Shown here: positions 8,142-16,786 of the stretch, piece after piece
How positions within the stretch are numbered: position 1 is the stretch's first letter
Layout of the letters: each line of letters starts with the position of its first letter
Assembly (NCBI GenBank): GCA_017935025.1
Contig: JAGBIL010000010.1
Span: 1 to 64,000, forward strand
DNA: 64,000 nt
Direction: 5' to 3'
From: Opitutales bacterium
GTDB lineage: Bacteria > Verrucomicrobiota > Verrucomicrobiia > Opitutales > UBA953
Translations under genes and position numbers: made by a program
The notes under the pieces: model-generated
Databases searched by the model: none
Seen by the model: only the letters and a program-made list of their open reading frames with translations
Told to the model about the DNA's origin: nothing

Positions 8142-8723
8142 ATGAATAATTTCCCCGAACTGCCTTCCGGATTTCATGCCGGAGACCCCGTCCGCGCCGA
8201 AGACTTCAATAAGATGCTTAACTGGATGCGCGCTGTCGAGAATTTAATCAATAACCGGGCTCCTGAGAGCACGGTTCCCGCAGCGGTCTCCGGCGCTTGG
8301 AGACCGCTGCAACGCGCCCCCTTCGAAGTTGATATCGAGTACGACGAATCCGGGGACCCCGCAAAAATCATCATCGCCCGCGGGAACGTGTTTGCGAAGA
8401 TGGTCCACCCGTCTTTAGACAACGACGGCATGGATTCGGAGGAAGCGATGGAGTACTACAATGCGCTTGCGCGTTGCGAAGTTCCGGAAACGGAAATCCC
8501 ATACGCGGAGAACGCGAAAATCGTGCTTTGCATCTCGGGCGCGGGCTGGACTATGCGCCCGGATGTGTTTGTACGCGTTTGTCTCGAAGAGGACAAAAAA
8601 AACGGGGAAGTCCTTTTCCCTCTTGCCGATCTGCGAACGGAAGGCGGGAATGTCATTGTTACGCAACACCACACCGGGAGCCTCTTTTTTGCGTGGTCAA
8701 ATTGGTCGACCACGGCTTTGTAA
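8142..8723 (+). CDS. Phage-region protein of unknown function
   Basis: A 193-residue soluble protein with a good ribosome-binding site (CAGGAG at 8126-8131). It begins MNNFPELPSGFHAGDPVRAEDFN, a pattern seen at the start of phage baseplate or tail-fibre proteins (the short peptide asking for 'fields' such as DPVRAEDFNKML); this is only suggestive. The C-terminal part is probably beta-rich (GEVLFPLADLRTEGGNVIV). It lies just before the integrase, which is convergent with it across 19 bp. Confidence 0.5.
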   Translation: MNNFPELPSGFHAGDPVRAEDFNKMLNWMRAVENLINNRAPESTVPAAVSGAWRPLQRAPFEVDIEYDESGDPAKIIIARGNVFAKMVHPSLDNDGMDSEEAMEYYNALARCEVPETEIPYAENAKIVLCISGAGWTMRPDVFVRVCLEEDKKNGEVLFPLADLRTEGGNVIVTQHHTGSLFFAWSNWSTTAL

Positions 8724-8742
8724 CGGGCACGCTCCCGCATTC

Positions 8743-9915
8743 CTAAATCTTAAATTCAAGTTGGCCGTTGTCCGGGCGAAGCGCGAAAAAAGCCGTGGAA
8801 TCCTCAAGGGTTTGATTGACGCCCTTGTAGTGGCGTTTGAGCGTTTGCGTATTCGTGTGGCGCGTGGCAAGAATCGTTTTCCCGTCGTCGCAATTGTAAC
8901 TCGCGAGCATCGTCGCGAAGGTGTGTCGCATCACGTTTTGCTTCCAGCTGCAGGATTTTGAAATTTTAAGCTTCGCCTTCGTGTAGGGGGCGGGAACGCG
9001 CTCGCCGAGTTCGGCATTGCGGTAGCGGGTGAGCCACGAGAACACGGCGGCGCCGTTGTCCGGGAGAAACGTCGGCAGGATGAGCCAATCGTCACCGGTT
9101 TTGCAGACGCGGGAACCGTCCTTGTCTTTTGCGGGAACAAGAATGGTGTGTTTTTCGAAATCAATCCATTCCCAGCGCATTTTTCGCGCCTCGCTCGTGC
9201 GAAGCCCGGCAAAGAGGCGCAGGGCGTAATGCGGGGCGAAAGCCGGAAAGTTTTGTTCGATAAAACGCATGGCGAAGGCGGCTTCGCGAAGCGTCCAGAT
9301 CTCGACGCTTTTGTGTTCCGGTCGGGGAAGCAGGCGCGTATCGATTTCGGGCACGCGATTAATCCACCCGCGAGCAGATTTGCACCACGAAAGAAAATTG
9401 CGCGTGTTTGTCCATAAATTTTGGATACTGCGCGGCGAAAGTTGCGGGAACGACAAGAGCCAGTTTTGAAGTGCGCGCTCGTTGACTTCGTAAAGCGGGC
9501 GGCCTGCAAACGCGGCAACGAAACGCCGCATCGTGCAGGTCAGCTCGCGAATGTGTCCGTGCGAACGCCCGGACGCCTCCTGCCATTGAAGAAACGCCGA
9601 AAAGCACTCCGCAACTCCCGGAACGGAAACCGCTTTGGGGCACCCGTGCCGCTTCCAAAAAAGCACGGCTTCGACCGGGTCGAAATCTCCGCAAATTTCT
9701 TTGATTTTCGCGTACGTCGCCCGCGCGCTTGCGTCGAAATAAAGCGGAGCCGTGTCCGCACTCGGCATATTCGCAAAAAACTTTTTGGAAAACGCATTCG
9801 CCGCCGCCAACGTTGAAAAACATCTCGCGATCCGTTTGCCCTTAATCATCTTTTCAAAGACATACGGTTGCCGCTTTCTCCCCGGATAGTAGTTTACATT
9901 CTTTTCCTTTTTCAT
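8743..9915 (-). CDS. Tyrosine-type phage integrase
   Basis: A 390-residue site-specific recombinase. An N-terminal AP2-like or arm-binding part (YPGRKRQPYVFEK) is followed by a SAM-like core-binding domain (about 100-190) and the catalytic domain. The catalytic residues read R239 (AGLRTSE), R330-H331 (VMRHTFAT), H353 (ATRHTN) and the nucleophile Y363 (KRHYKG). The first His of the usual HxxR box is Asn327 here, a small departure that some active integrases tolerate. Its start faces the tRNA-Val gene, about 185 bp away, suggesting integration near that tRNA. Confidence 0.9.
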   Translation of the reverse strand: MKKEKNVNYYPGRKRQPYVFEKMIKGKRIARCFSTLAAANAFSKKFFANMPSADTAPLYFDASARATYAKIKEICGDFDPVEAVLFWKRHGCPKAVSVPGVAECFSAFLQWQEASGRSHGHIRELTCTMRRFVAAFAGRPLYEVNERALQNWLLSFPQLSPRSIQNLWTNTRNFLSWCKSARGWINRVPEIDTRLLPRPEHKSVEIWTLREAAFAMRFIEQNFPAFAPHYALRLFAGLRTSEARKMRWEWIDFEKHTILVPAKDKDGSRVCKTGDDWLILPTFLPDNGAAVFSWLTRYRNAELGERVPAPYTKAKLKISKSCSWKQNVMRHTFATMLASYNCDDGKTILATRHTNTQTLKRHYKGVNQTLEDSTAFFALRPDNGQLEFKI

Positions 9916-10061
9916 ATACCCGTAAAATTAACTGTAAGCTTCTCCTCGGCAATTTAAAAAATTCCGTTTGACAACTTTGGGGCGAAATATAGCATCTTCA
10001 TCGACGCTGAAAACCGAAGAACCCTTTTACTGCCTATTCTCGGTGTTTTCTGCCGGGCACG

Positions 10062-10092
10062 AAAAAAGCCGCAACGTTAAACTTGCGGCTTG
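10062..10092 (-). terminator. Terminator downstream of tRNA-Val
   Basis: The GC stem GCCGCAA / TTGCGGC with loop, read on the minus strand, is followed by TTTTTTC. It lies 9-40 bases past the 3' end of the tRNA gene and is its likely transcription stop. Confidence 0.8.
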
Positions 10093-10100
10093 AAAACAAA

Positions 10101-10177
10101 TGGTGGTCGCGGCAGGACTCGAACCTGTGACCCCAGCAATGTGAATGCTGTGCTCTAACCAACTGAGCTACGCGACC
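10101..10177 (-). tRNA. tRNA-Val (anticodon CAC)
   Basis: Read on the minus strand this folds as a complete tRNA: acceptor GGTCGCG / CGCGACC, D arm AGCTCAGTTGGTTAGAGC, anticodon stem CAGCA / TGCTG around the loop TTCACAT (anticodon CAC), and the T loop GGTTCGAGTCC. The 3' CCA is encoded. It is next to the phage integrase, which makes it a candidate integration target, but no duplicated 3' end can be seen because the other prophage boundary is outside the window. Confidence 0.95.
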
Positions 10178-10360
10178 GAAAAACTGGGTTAAGAGCCTGT
10201 ATTTTTTCCTTTCGCTTGGCAAGAATCTTTTTTCTTGCGCAGATTGTCTTTATCCACGAAGATTTTCGGAGTTTTCATTTCTCGGTCACGCACCTCCCCG
10301 TCTTTCCGCGAGAGAATTTCATCCGTTTTTCGGCGATAAAATTCTTAAAATCAGTTTCCG

Positions 10361-11905
10361 GTGATCGATTACCTGCAAGAAATGGTGTTCATTGTCTACG
10401 CTGTGTTGAGCGTGGTCATTTTCGTTTTCATGTTTTCCCGCCTCCGCAAGATGCGCGGCTACGAAATGGAAGCTCATCACCGCAAACAACAACTCGAAAT
10501 CGCCAAGCGCGAAGCGGAGCTCTCCGCGCGCGACATTCGCTCCCAGGCGGAGGAAAACGCACAAAAGCGAATCGCAGAAGCGGAAAAAATGATTGAAGAG
10601 CGCAAAGCAGCCGCACAGAAAATCGAACAGGCGGCAGCGGAAGTCCAGGCACGCGCAACCGAGCTTTCCGTGAAACTCGATGAACGCCTCGTCGCCCTGC
10701 GCCGGGACGAAGATGTCCTTGCCGCCGAAAGAAAATCGCTCGACGAACTGCGGGAACGCTACGAAAACAAACTTCTCGAAGCCGCAAAACTTTCCCGACG
10801 CGAAGCACGCGAAGCCGCAGTCGCCCTCGAAGTTGAAAACGCGCGAGAGGATACGCGAAAAATCCGCCGCGACATTCTCGAAAAATCGGAAGAAGAATTT
10901 TCTGCCGAAGCGCGCCGCATTCTCATCGACACCATGCAGCGCATCGCTCCGCGCATCAACGAAGAAGAAATGTCGGAGCTCGTTCCGATTCCCTCGGAAG
11001 AAACCAAAGGGCGCCTCATCGGACGCGAAGGTCGCAACATCAAGTGCTTTGAGCAAGTCACGGGAGCGACGCTTATCATTGACGACACGCCGGGCTCCGT
11101 TCTCGTTTCCTGCTTCGATCCGTTCCGCCGCCGCGTCGCCGCGCTCGCGTTACGCCGCCTGATCGAGGACGGACGTATTCACCCGCAAAGCATTGAGCAT
11201 TTTGTAAAGTCCACCAACGATGAACTTCTCGGGAACGCCATCGAAACGGGGGCGAAAACCTGCGAAGACCTCGGCGTTTTCCATGTCGACGAGCGGATTC
11301 TCGAACTGCTCGGAAAACTGCGCTTCCGCCTTTCAATCAATCAAAACACGCTAACGCACTCGATTGAGACGGCGCAACTGTGCGGAATCTTCGCATCGGA
11401 ACTCGGGCTCAACGTCTCGCTCGCAACGCGCGCCGGGCTGTTTCACGACATCGGCAAAGCGCTGGACGCGGAAAACGAAACGGCACACGCTCTTGTCGGC
11501 GCACGCATTTTGAAACAGGCGGGAGAATCGCCTGAAGTGATTAACGCCGTGGAAAGCCACCACCGCGAAGTCGGGCACACCAGCATTTACGGACCGCTCG
11601 TGATGCTTGCCGATTCGATTTCCGCGACGCGTCCGGGCGCGCGATCCAGCACGCGCGAGGGCTACGCCGAACGCATCCGCAATCTCGAATCGATTGCGCG
11701 CCGATTCAGCGGAGTCATCGACGCATTTGCGATTCAGGCGGGACACGAGGTTCGCGTAATTGTTTCCAGCGAGGAAGTCAGCGATAGTGAGACGCGTGTT
11801 CTTGCTCAAAAAATCCGTATGACGATTGAGGATGAACTGATGTACCCGGGGAAAATCCGAGTCGTCGTCATTCGCGAGCTCCGCGTCACGGAAGAAGCCC
11901 TCTGA
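10361..11905 (+). CDS. rny: Ribonuclease Y
   Basis: A 514-residue membrane-anchored endoribonuclease that initiates mRNA decay. An N-terminal transmembrane helix (about 8-26) is followed by a long coiled coil (about 30-195), a KH RNA-binding domain (GRLIGREGRNIKCFEQ, about 215-275) and an HD nuclease domain with the metal motif FHDIGKA near 365. The frame opens at GTG 10361; an ATG seven codons later (10382) is an equally plausible start, and no strong ribosome-binding site decides. Length matches the family (about 510-520). It is monocistronic, flanked by tRNA-Val and tRNA-Arg. Confidence 0.95.
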   Translation: MIDYLQEMVFIVYAVLSVVIFVFMFSRLRKMRGYEMEAHHRKQQLEIAKREAELSARDIRSQAEENAQKRIAEAEKMIEERKAAAQKIEQAAAEVQARATELSVKLDERLVALRRDEDVLAAERKSLDELRERYENKLLEAAKLSRREAREAAVALEVENAREDTRKIRRDILEKSEEEFSAEARRILIDTMQRIAPRINEEEMSELVPIPSEETKGRLIGREGRNIKCFEQVTGATLIIDDTPGSVLVSCFDPFRRRVAALALRRLIEDGRIHPQSIEHFVKSTNDELLGNAIETGAKTCEDLGVFHVDERILELLGKLRFRLSINQNTLTHSIETAQLCGIFASELGLNVSLATRAGLFHDIGKALDAENETAHALVGARILKQAGESPEVINAVESHHREVGHTSIYGPLVMLADSISATRPGARSSTREGYAERIRNLESIARRFSGVIDAFAIQAGHEVRVIVSSEEVSDSETRVLAQKIRMTIEDELMYPGKIRVVVIRELRVTEEAL

Positions 11906-12000
11906 GTGCAGTTGACTCGTTTTTTTTTGCGGGAACGCGAAAAATAAGGCTTTCCGTTCCCGTGTCGAAATTTTACGCTGAGAAAAGACTTTTTCTTCAA

Positions 12001-12075
12001 GTCCCGGTAGTTCAACGGATAGAACCGCGGTTTCCTAAACCGTTAATCCGAGTTCGATTCTCGGTCGGGGCGCCA
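12001..12075 (+). tRNA. tRNA-Arg (anticodon CCT)
   Basis: The acceptor GTCCCGG pairs with TCGGGGC (with G-T pairs). The D stem is GTTC / GAAC, the anticodon stem GCGGT / ACCGT encloses TTCCTAA (anticodon CCT, reading AGG), and the T loop is TTCGATT. The 3' CCA is encoded at 12073-12075. It lies between rny and the convergent ptsI. Confidence 0.95.
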
Positions 12076-12117
12076 GCACGGAAATATTTTCCGGTCAATC
12101 CGATTCTCCGGAAAAAG

Positions 12118-13887
12118 TTATTCGGAATCCGGAAGGATTGAGTTGATGAAAAGCGTCAGGCGTTCCTGAATATTGCGCGGCTCAGGTTCTGCAAGCACAG
12201 TGCGCGCAAGAGCTTGCATCATGTCAAATCTCGTATGCCTGAGAATATAGCGAATTTTCGCCGCGCAACTCGGTGTCATGCTCAGTGCGCTTACGCCCAT
12301 ACCGAGCAGAAGCGGGGCGAACGCGGGATCGCCTGCGATTTCTCCGCAAACGGCACAGGGAATCCCCGCCTTGCGCGCTGCCTTGACGATGAAGTAGATC
12401 AGTTTCAGCACCGCCGGATGGTACGGATCGTAGAGGTGCGAAATTTTCTCGTTCCCGCGGTCCACCGCGAGCGTGTACTGCGTCAAATCGTTTGTTCCGA
12501 TGCTGAAAAAATCAACTTCCTCCGCGATGTCTTCGGCAATGACGGCGGCGGCGGGAATTTCAATCATTGCGCCGACGGAGATATCTTCGTCGAATTTTTC
12601 TCCGCGGGAACGCAATTCGTCTTTCGCCTCTTCGAGAATTTCTTTTGCGGCAACCACCTCCGCGACGGAGCTGATCATCGGGAACATGATCTTTATTTTC
12701 CCGAAAGCCGATGCGCGTAGAATTGCCCGAAGCTGATCTTTGAAAATATCGCGAAATTCCAGACAGAAACGAATCGCGCGGAAACCCATAAACGGATTAT
12801 CTTCCCTCGCCAAGAGGCTACTCGAAATCAGTTTGTCGCCGCCGAGATCAAGCGTGCGAATGACGAGCGTTCCCGTCTTTGAAAGAGCCTCGGCGGCACG
12901 GCGGTATTCCTCGAATTGCTGTTCCTCGTCCGGGAAACGATCATGACGCAGGAAAATGCCCTCGGAGCGAAAAAGCCCGACATTTTCCAAGCGGAATTTT
13001 TTCAGGCTTTCAACATCGTCCGCCCCGCTGATGTTGCCCTCAAGGTGAAATGCTCTGCCGTCTTCGGTCACGTCCGGAAGCTCTATTTCCTTTTCAATCA
13101 TCGCTACGAGGCGGGAGCGCTGACGTGAAATCGTCGTATAACAGGCGAGCGTTTTTTCCGACGGATTGATGTAAACGATTCCTTTTTCGCCGTCGATCAA
13201 GACATCGTCATCCTGCGCGATGCGCAACGACGCGTTCCTCAAACCGACCACTGCCGGAATTCCCATTGCACGCGCCACAATCGCCGCATGGCTCGTGCGG
13301 TTGCCCATATCCGTCAGCAACGCCAAAACATTTGAGCGCTCAAACATCGTCGTTTCCGATGGAGTCAAATCCTCTGCGACGATAACGCGCTTCGTGAAGC
13401 GGTCCGAAACACCCTGTGATTCCACGCCGAGCAGATTTTTCAAAACGCGCTGTGTCACGTCGCGAATGTCCGAAACGCGCTCTTTCAGATAATCATCTTC
13501 CAGCCCGGCGAAAAATTCGATGTAGCGCCGAGCCGTGGAATTGAAGCAGTGTTCGGCGTTCAACCCCGTAGCAGACATTGCCTTGAGGGTTTCTCCGACG
13601 ATCGCAGGATCATCCAAAACAAGCAGATGCGCGTCAAAAATATCCGCCTCCGCCGCGGCACCGCGGGAACGCACGTCCTCCGCCAATCCGGCAATTTGCG
13701 TGCGCGTGGACTCGAGCGCTTTTTCAAAACGGCGGACTTCCGCCTCGCGAGAAGCGGGTTCGATTTTGTAGCACGGAATTTCATCCACGCTTCGCTGCAA
13801 AAAAACAAAAGCTTTCCCCCGAACCACCCCGGGGGAACACCCCACGCCCTGCAAACGAAACTCCTGCTTGTGAAAATCCTCGCCCAT
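12118..13887 (-). CDS. ptsI: Phosphoenolpyruvate-protein phosphotransferase (PTS enzyme I)
   Basis: A 589-residue cytosolic enzyme that takes phosphate from PEP and passes it to HPr. The N-terminal HPr-binding and phosphohistidine domain ends with the active-site motif GNRTSHAAIVAR, with His200. The C-terminal PEP-binding TIM barrel shows LFRSEGIFL, FPMISS and the signature DFFSIGTNDLTQY. Length is normal (about 570-590). No HPr or EII gene is in the window, so the partner may be elsewhere and could serve regulation rather than sugar import. Confidence 0.95.
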   Translation of the reverse strand: MGEDFHKQEFRLQGVGCSPGVVRGKAFVFLQRSVDEIPCYKIEPASREAEVRRFEKALESTRTQIAGLAEDVRSRGAAAEADIFDAHLLVLDDPAIVGETLKAMSATGLNAEHCFNSTARRYIEFFAGLEDDYLKERVSDIRDVTQRVLKNLLGVESQGVSDRFTKRVIVAEDLTPSETTMFERSNVLALLTDMGNRTSHAAIVARAMGIPAVVGLRNASLRIAQDDDVLIDGEKGIVYINPSEKTLACYTTISRQRSRLVAMIEKEIELPDVTEDGRAFHLEGNISGADDVESLKKFRLENVGLFRSEGIFLRHDRFPDEEQQFEEYRRAAEALSKTGTLVIRTLDLGGDKLISSSLLAREDNPFMGFRAIRFCLEFRDIFKDQLRAILRASAFGKIKIMFPMISSVAEVVAAKEILEEAKDELRSRGEKFDEDISVGAMIEIPAAAVIAEDIAEEVDFFSIGTNDLTQYTLAVDRGNEKISHLYDPYHPAVLKLIYFIVKAARKAGIPCAVCGEIAGDPAFAPLLLGMGVSALSMTPSCAAKIRYILRHTRFDMMQALARTVLAEPEPRNIQERLTLFINSILPDSE

Positions 13888-14054
13888 GGCGCATGAGGAT
13901 AAGGCATTTCACCTACGTTGCGATAAAAAACCGTGCCGCTCATCCGGATCCGGATGAAATCCGTCCCCGTCGCAAGAAATTTTCCCGCACACTTTTTTTT
14001 GAGTTTTCAGCCGTGTTTTTCGGCGTTAGAAATCCGTTTTCCCTTTTTCAGAAA

Positions 14055-15269
14055 ATGTTTTCCCGAAGCCGCTTTCCCGCAGACCTCTCGCCCAACCGAT
14101 GGACGCGCATTTTGCGCGAAACGCGGGAACGCGCCCGCGTATCCGGAGAATTGATACTCGACCTCGCCGTTTCCAATCCGACCGCCGTCGGCTTCCTTTG
14201 GAAGCGAGACGAGCTTGCCCGCGCCCTCGCCTCCGGGGCCATCGAAGCCTACTCGCCCTCTCCGCGCGGGAACGCCGACGCACGCCGCGCCGTCGCCGAT
14301 TTTTACAGGGAGACGCACGGAGCCGAAATCTCTCCCGACGCCGTCCACCTCACCGCAAGCACGAGCGAAGCGTATTCATGGCTGGCGAAACTGCTTTGCG
14401 AAAGCGGCGACAACGTGATTACGCCCGCGCCATCCTACCCGCTCATCGCGCATTTGTGCGGCATGGACGGAGTCCGTACGCGAGACTATTTTCTGAATTT
14501 CGACGAAGCGGAAAACCGCTGGGCAACGGATTTTCCCTCTCTCGAAAACGCCATTGATTCCCGCACACGCGCCATTTTCTGCGTTGCGCCGAACAACCCG
14601 ACCGGCTCCGTTTTTTCCGACGACGAACGCGAAAAACTGCTCACGCTTGCGCGGGAACGGAATTTACCGCTCGTTGTCGACGAAGTTTTTCTCGAATACG
14701 CAAACGGAAACTGTTCCGAATACCCCCCGTTGCGTTCCTTCGCGGGAACGGCAGATGCTCCCGTTTTCGTGCTCGGAGGGTTGTCAAAATCTGCCGCGCT
14801 TCCGCAAATCAAAGTCGGGTGGATTCTCACTTGCGGACCGGAAGAATTCGTTGAACAAACGCTCCCGCGCCTGGATTTTATCGCTGATACCTATCTGTCA
14901 TCGAGCGCGCCCGCGCAATGCGCCGTTCCCGCGCTCCTCGCTGCATCCGGTTCTATGCGGGAACGCATCTGCGCGCGGCTGAACGAAAACGAACGCCTCC
15001 TGCACGCGTGGGCAAAGACATCCCCGCACGAGCTTTCCGTTCTCCCGCGCACCGCCGGCTGGTACGCGGTCGTGCGCCTGCCCAAGGGCGTTTCCGAAGA
15101 AGCGCTTTCCGTGGATTTGTTGCGCCGGGAAAACGTCATCGCACACCCGGGCTATTTTTACGACGTGGAAAGCGTTCCCGCTCCGCACCTCGTGCTCTCG
15201 CTGATTACACCTCCGGAGATTCTCGCCGCTGCTCTCCCGCGCATCGATTCCGCCCTCTTGCGCAACTGA
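14055..15269 (+). CDS. Class I/II PLP-dependent aminotransferase
   Basis: I set the start at the ATG at 14055 (MFSRSRFPADLSPNRW). The frame is open upstream to 13893, but that part has no family character. The 404-residue protein has the fold-type I pattern: YSPSPRGNADARRAVADFY near the N-terminus, CVAPNNPTGSVFS (about 175-187), VVDEVFLEY (about 208-216) and the PLP lysine in GGLSKSAALPQIKVGW (about 245). The amino-acid specificity cannot be read from sequence; AspC/alanine-aminotransferase-like enzymes are nearest in pattern. Several GGGAACG words lie within it. Confidence 0.85.
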   Translation: MFSRSRFPADLSPNRWTRILRETRERARVSGELILDLAVSNPTAVGFLWKRDELARALASGAIEAYSPSPRGNADARRAVADFYRETHGAEISPDAVHLTASTSEAYSWLAKLLCESGDNVITPAPSYPLIAHLCGMDGVRTRDYFLNFDEAENRWATDFPSLENAIDSRTRAIFCVAPNNPTGSVFSDDEREKLLTLARERNLPLVVDEVFLEYANGNCSEYPPLRSFAGTADAPVFVLGGLSKSAALPQIKVGWILTCGPEEFVEQTLPRLDFIADTYLSSSAPAQCAVPALLAASGSMRERICARLNENERLLHAWAKTSPHELSVLPRTAGWYAVVRLPKGVSEEALSVDLLRRENVIAHPGYFYDVESVPAPHLVLSLITPPEILAAALPRIDSALLRN

Positions 15270-15290
15270 CACCGAAGAACGTTCCCGCGG

Positions 15291-15308
15291 CTAAATTTCA
15301 ATTTGCGG
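15291..15308 (+). repeat. Intergenic repeat GCTAAATTTCAATTTGCG, copy 1
   Basis: The word CTAAATTTCAATTTGCG lies between the aminotransferase and DUF481 genes, bracketed by GTTCCCGC on the left and GGCGGGAACG on the right. Similar copies occur at 36602, 36716, 54081, 54964 and 63958 (listed separately). Confidence 0.8.
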
Positions 15309-15345
15309 GGAAAGGCGGGAACGCGTTTAATTAACCGTTATTGTT

Positions 15346-16410
15346 ATGCGCCTGCGCTCTCCCATTTCGAAACTTTTCGCCGTATCCGCAATTTTCGCGG
15401 GAACGCTCCCCGTTGCGGCGGACGAAGTGCGGCTTCTCGACGGCTCGTTGGTGCGCGGAGAAATCGTCCATATTCGCAACGGGACAATGACGATTCAGCC
15501 GTCTTTTTCAGAAAAAGCACTGGAAATCAAAATGAGCGAAATCGAAAATTTCGCCACTGACGATCCCGTTTTTCTCATGATGAACACGGATGCCACGTTC
15601 TACGGCACCGTTCTTCCCGGCTTCGGCGACACCGTTTCCATCAGCTCGCCGCACCACGGAATTTCTTCTGCGGGAACGCCGGAAATCTCATGGCTCTGGA
15701 GAAAAGACGATCCCAGCCCATCCGACCTGCGCGTGCAAAAAAAAGAACGCCACTGGGAATTTACCTGCACGGCCGGGCTGAACGTAACCACGGGAACGAC
15801 CGAATCGTTCAACGGTCGCCTCGGTTTCGATGCCATCAATATCGGGGAAGTTGACAAACTCCGTATGTTCTCTTTCCTGCGCTACTCGGAAGTCGAAGAC
15901 ACCGCCTCGGAGGACAATTTCCACATCGGTGCCGATTACGACGATGCCAAGTACAAGCCGATCCTCTGGTACGCAAAAACCGACAACGGCTACGACCGTG
16001 TCGCCAAGCAAAACTTTTTCTCCACCACCTCGCTCGGTCTCGGTTACCGCTTCATCGAAAACGATTTTCAAACTTTCGATGTCCGCCTCGGGGGCGCCTT
16101 CCGCTACGAAGCCTACGAGCGTGATGCCGGCGTGGACGACATCTCGACGCTCGCCGCCGAAATCGGTTTCGACAACGAATTTCGCCTCCCCTTCGGAAAA
16201 GTCATTTCCCACTTCACCTACTCGCCCGCCCTCGAAAATCCGCAGGCGAACTACCGCATTACGCACCACTCGTATCTGCAAACGATTTATTACAACGACC
16301 TTCTCGCCGTCAAAACCGGCGTCACCAACACGTACAACAGCATCGTCGCTATCGGGAACAAAAACCTCGACACGACCGTCTACGTCGAATTGGTCTTCAA
16401 ACTCAAATAA
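15346..16410 (+). CDS. DUF481 family outer-membrane protein
   Basis: A 354-residue exported protein. A signal peptide (residues 1-25, ending PVAADE) precedes a small SH3-like domain (VRLLDGSLVRGEIVHIRNGTM, about 27-90). A beta-barrel-like DUF481 region follows from about 140 on (GLNVTTGTTESFNGRLGFDA, YGYRF-type strands, YVELVFKLK at the C-terminus). The final Phe/Lys-rich strand resembles an outer-membrane insertion signal. The family (E. coli YdiY type) is salt- or acid-induced in some species, but its role is not established. It lies immediately upstream of gatC. Confidence 0.85.
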   Translation: MRLRSPISKLFAVSAIFAGTLPVAADEVRLLDGSLVRGEIVHIRNGTMTIQPSFSEKALEIKMSEIENFATDDPVFLMMNTDATFYGTVLPGFGDTVSISSPHHGISSAGTPEISWLWRKDDPSPSDLRVQKKERHWEFTCTAGLNVTTGTTESFNGRLGFDAINIGEVDKLRMFSFLRYSEVEDTASEDNFHIGADYDDAKYKPILWYAKTDNGYDRVAKQNFFSTTSLGLGYRFIENDFQTFDVRLGGAFRYEAYERDAGVDDISTLAAEIGFDNEFRLPFGKVISHFTYSPALENPQANYRITHHSYLQTIYYNDLLAVKTGVTNTYNSIVAIGNKNLDTTVYVELVFKLK

Positions 16411-16429
16411 TTTTTTCAGCAAAAAGAAA

Positions 16430-16729
16430 ATGTCCGATTCCTCCAACATCGACCTCAACCACGTTTCCGCGCTCGCACGCATCGAGCTTTCCGACGCGGA
16501 AAAACAAAAATTTGCCGGCGATTTTCAGACCATTCTCGGCTTTTTTGAAAAACTCAACGCCGTGGACGTTTCCGCGCTCGAACCCTGCGCCCACGCTTTC
16601 CCGGTTTACAACGTTCTGCGCGACGACGTTCCCGCGGGAACGCTTCCCGTCGAAGCTCTTCTCAAAAACGCCCCCGCCGCCCGCGAAGATCAAATCGTCG
16701 TCCCCCGCGTCGTCGATGACGAAAGCTGA
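16430..16729 (+). CDS. gatC: Glutamyl/aspartyl-tRNA amidotransferase subunit C
   Basis: A 99-residue stabilising subunit of the GatCAB amidotransferase that corrects Glu-tRNA(Gln) and Asp-tRNA(Asn). The family pattern is clear: NIDLNHVSALARIELSDAEK at the start, then ILGFFEKLNAVDVS and a central LRDDV. The ATG at 16430 lies 20 bp after the previous stop. The normal downstream partner gatA is separated from it by a four-helix-bundle gene and a pair of inverted repeats. The palindrome CGTTCCCGCGGGAACG (16627-16642) is embedded in its coding sequence. Confidence 0.93.
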   Translation: MSDSSNIDLNHVSALARIELSDAEKQKFAGDFQTILGFFEKLNAVDVSALEPCAHAFPVYNVLRDDVPAGTLPVEALLKNAPAAREDQIVVPRVVDDES

Positions 16730-16747
16730 AGGCTTTCGCGCTGAGAG

Positions 16748-16770
16748 ATGAGAGCTTAGAGCTGAGAGGT
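16748..16770 (+). repeat. Left inverted repeat of the element around the S23 gene
   Basis: The 23-bp word ATGAGAGCTTAGAGCTGAGAGGT matches 20 of 23 positions with the reverse complement of 17190-17212. The pair flanks the four-helix-bundle gene inside the gat operon. Confidence 0.75.
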
Positions 16771-16786
16771 ATTTGCTTTTAGGAAA

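Larger units (their letters stand above)
1..10100. mobile_element. Prophage or prophage remnant, right-hand part
   Basis: Phage functions are recognisable from the left edge to a tyrosine integrase at 8743-9915, which lies next to tRNA-Val. They include a GpA-type terminase large subunit, a Nu1-like protein, a tape measure and a frameshifting tail chaperone pair. The left end is outside the window, so neither the size nor the attachment sites can be set. Genes switch strand at least seven times in 9 kb, unusual for a structural module and suggesting rearrangement or decay. The host-wide GGGAACG word is present here too (about 21 copies), so this DNA has probably resided in this lineage for a long time (inference). 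Confidence 0.8.

Noticed and set aside
9962-9990. A promoter TTGACA with a TATAGC box near the integrase
   Set aside because: The spacing is about 14 bases, shorter than the usual 16-18, and no transcript data support it.
10101-10177. Attachment site duplicated at the tRNA-Val 3' end
   Set aside because: Only one copy of the 3' end is visible in the window. The tRNA also keeps its own terminator just downstream, so the exact integration point cannot be fixed.
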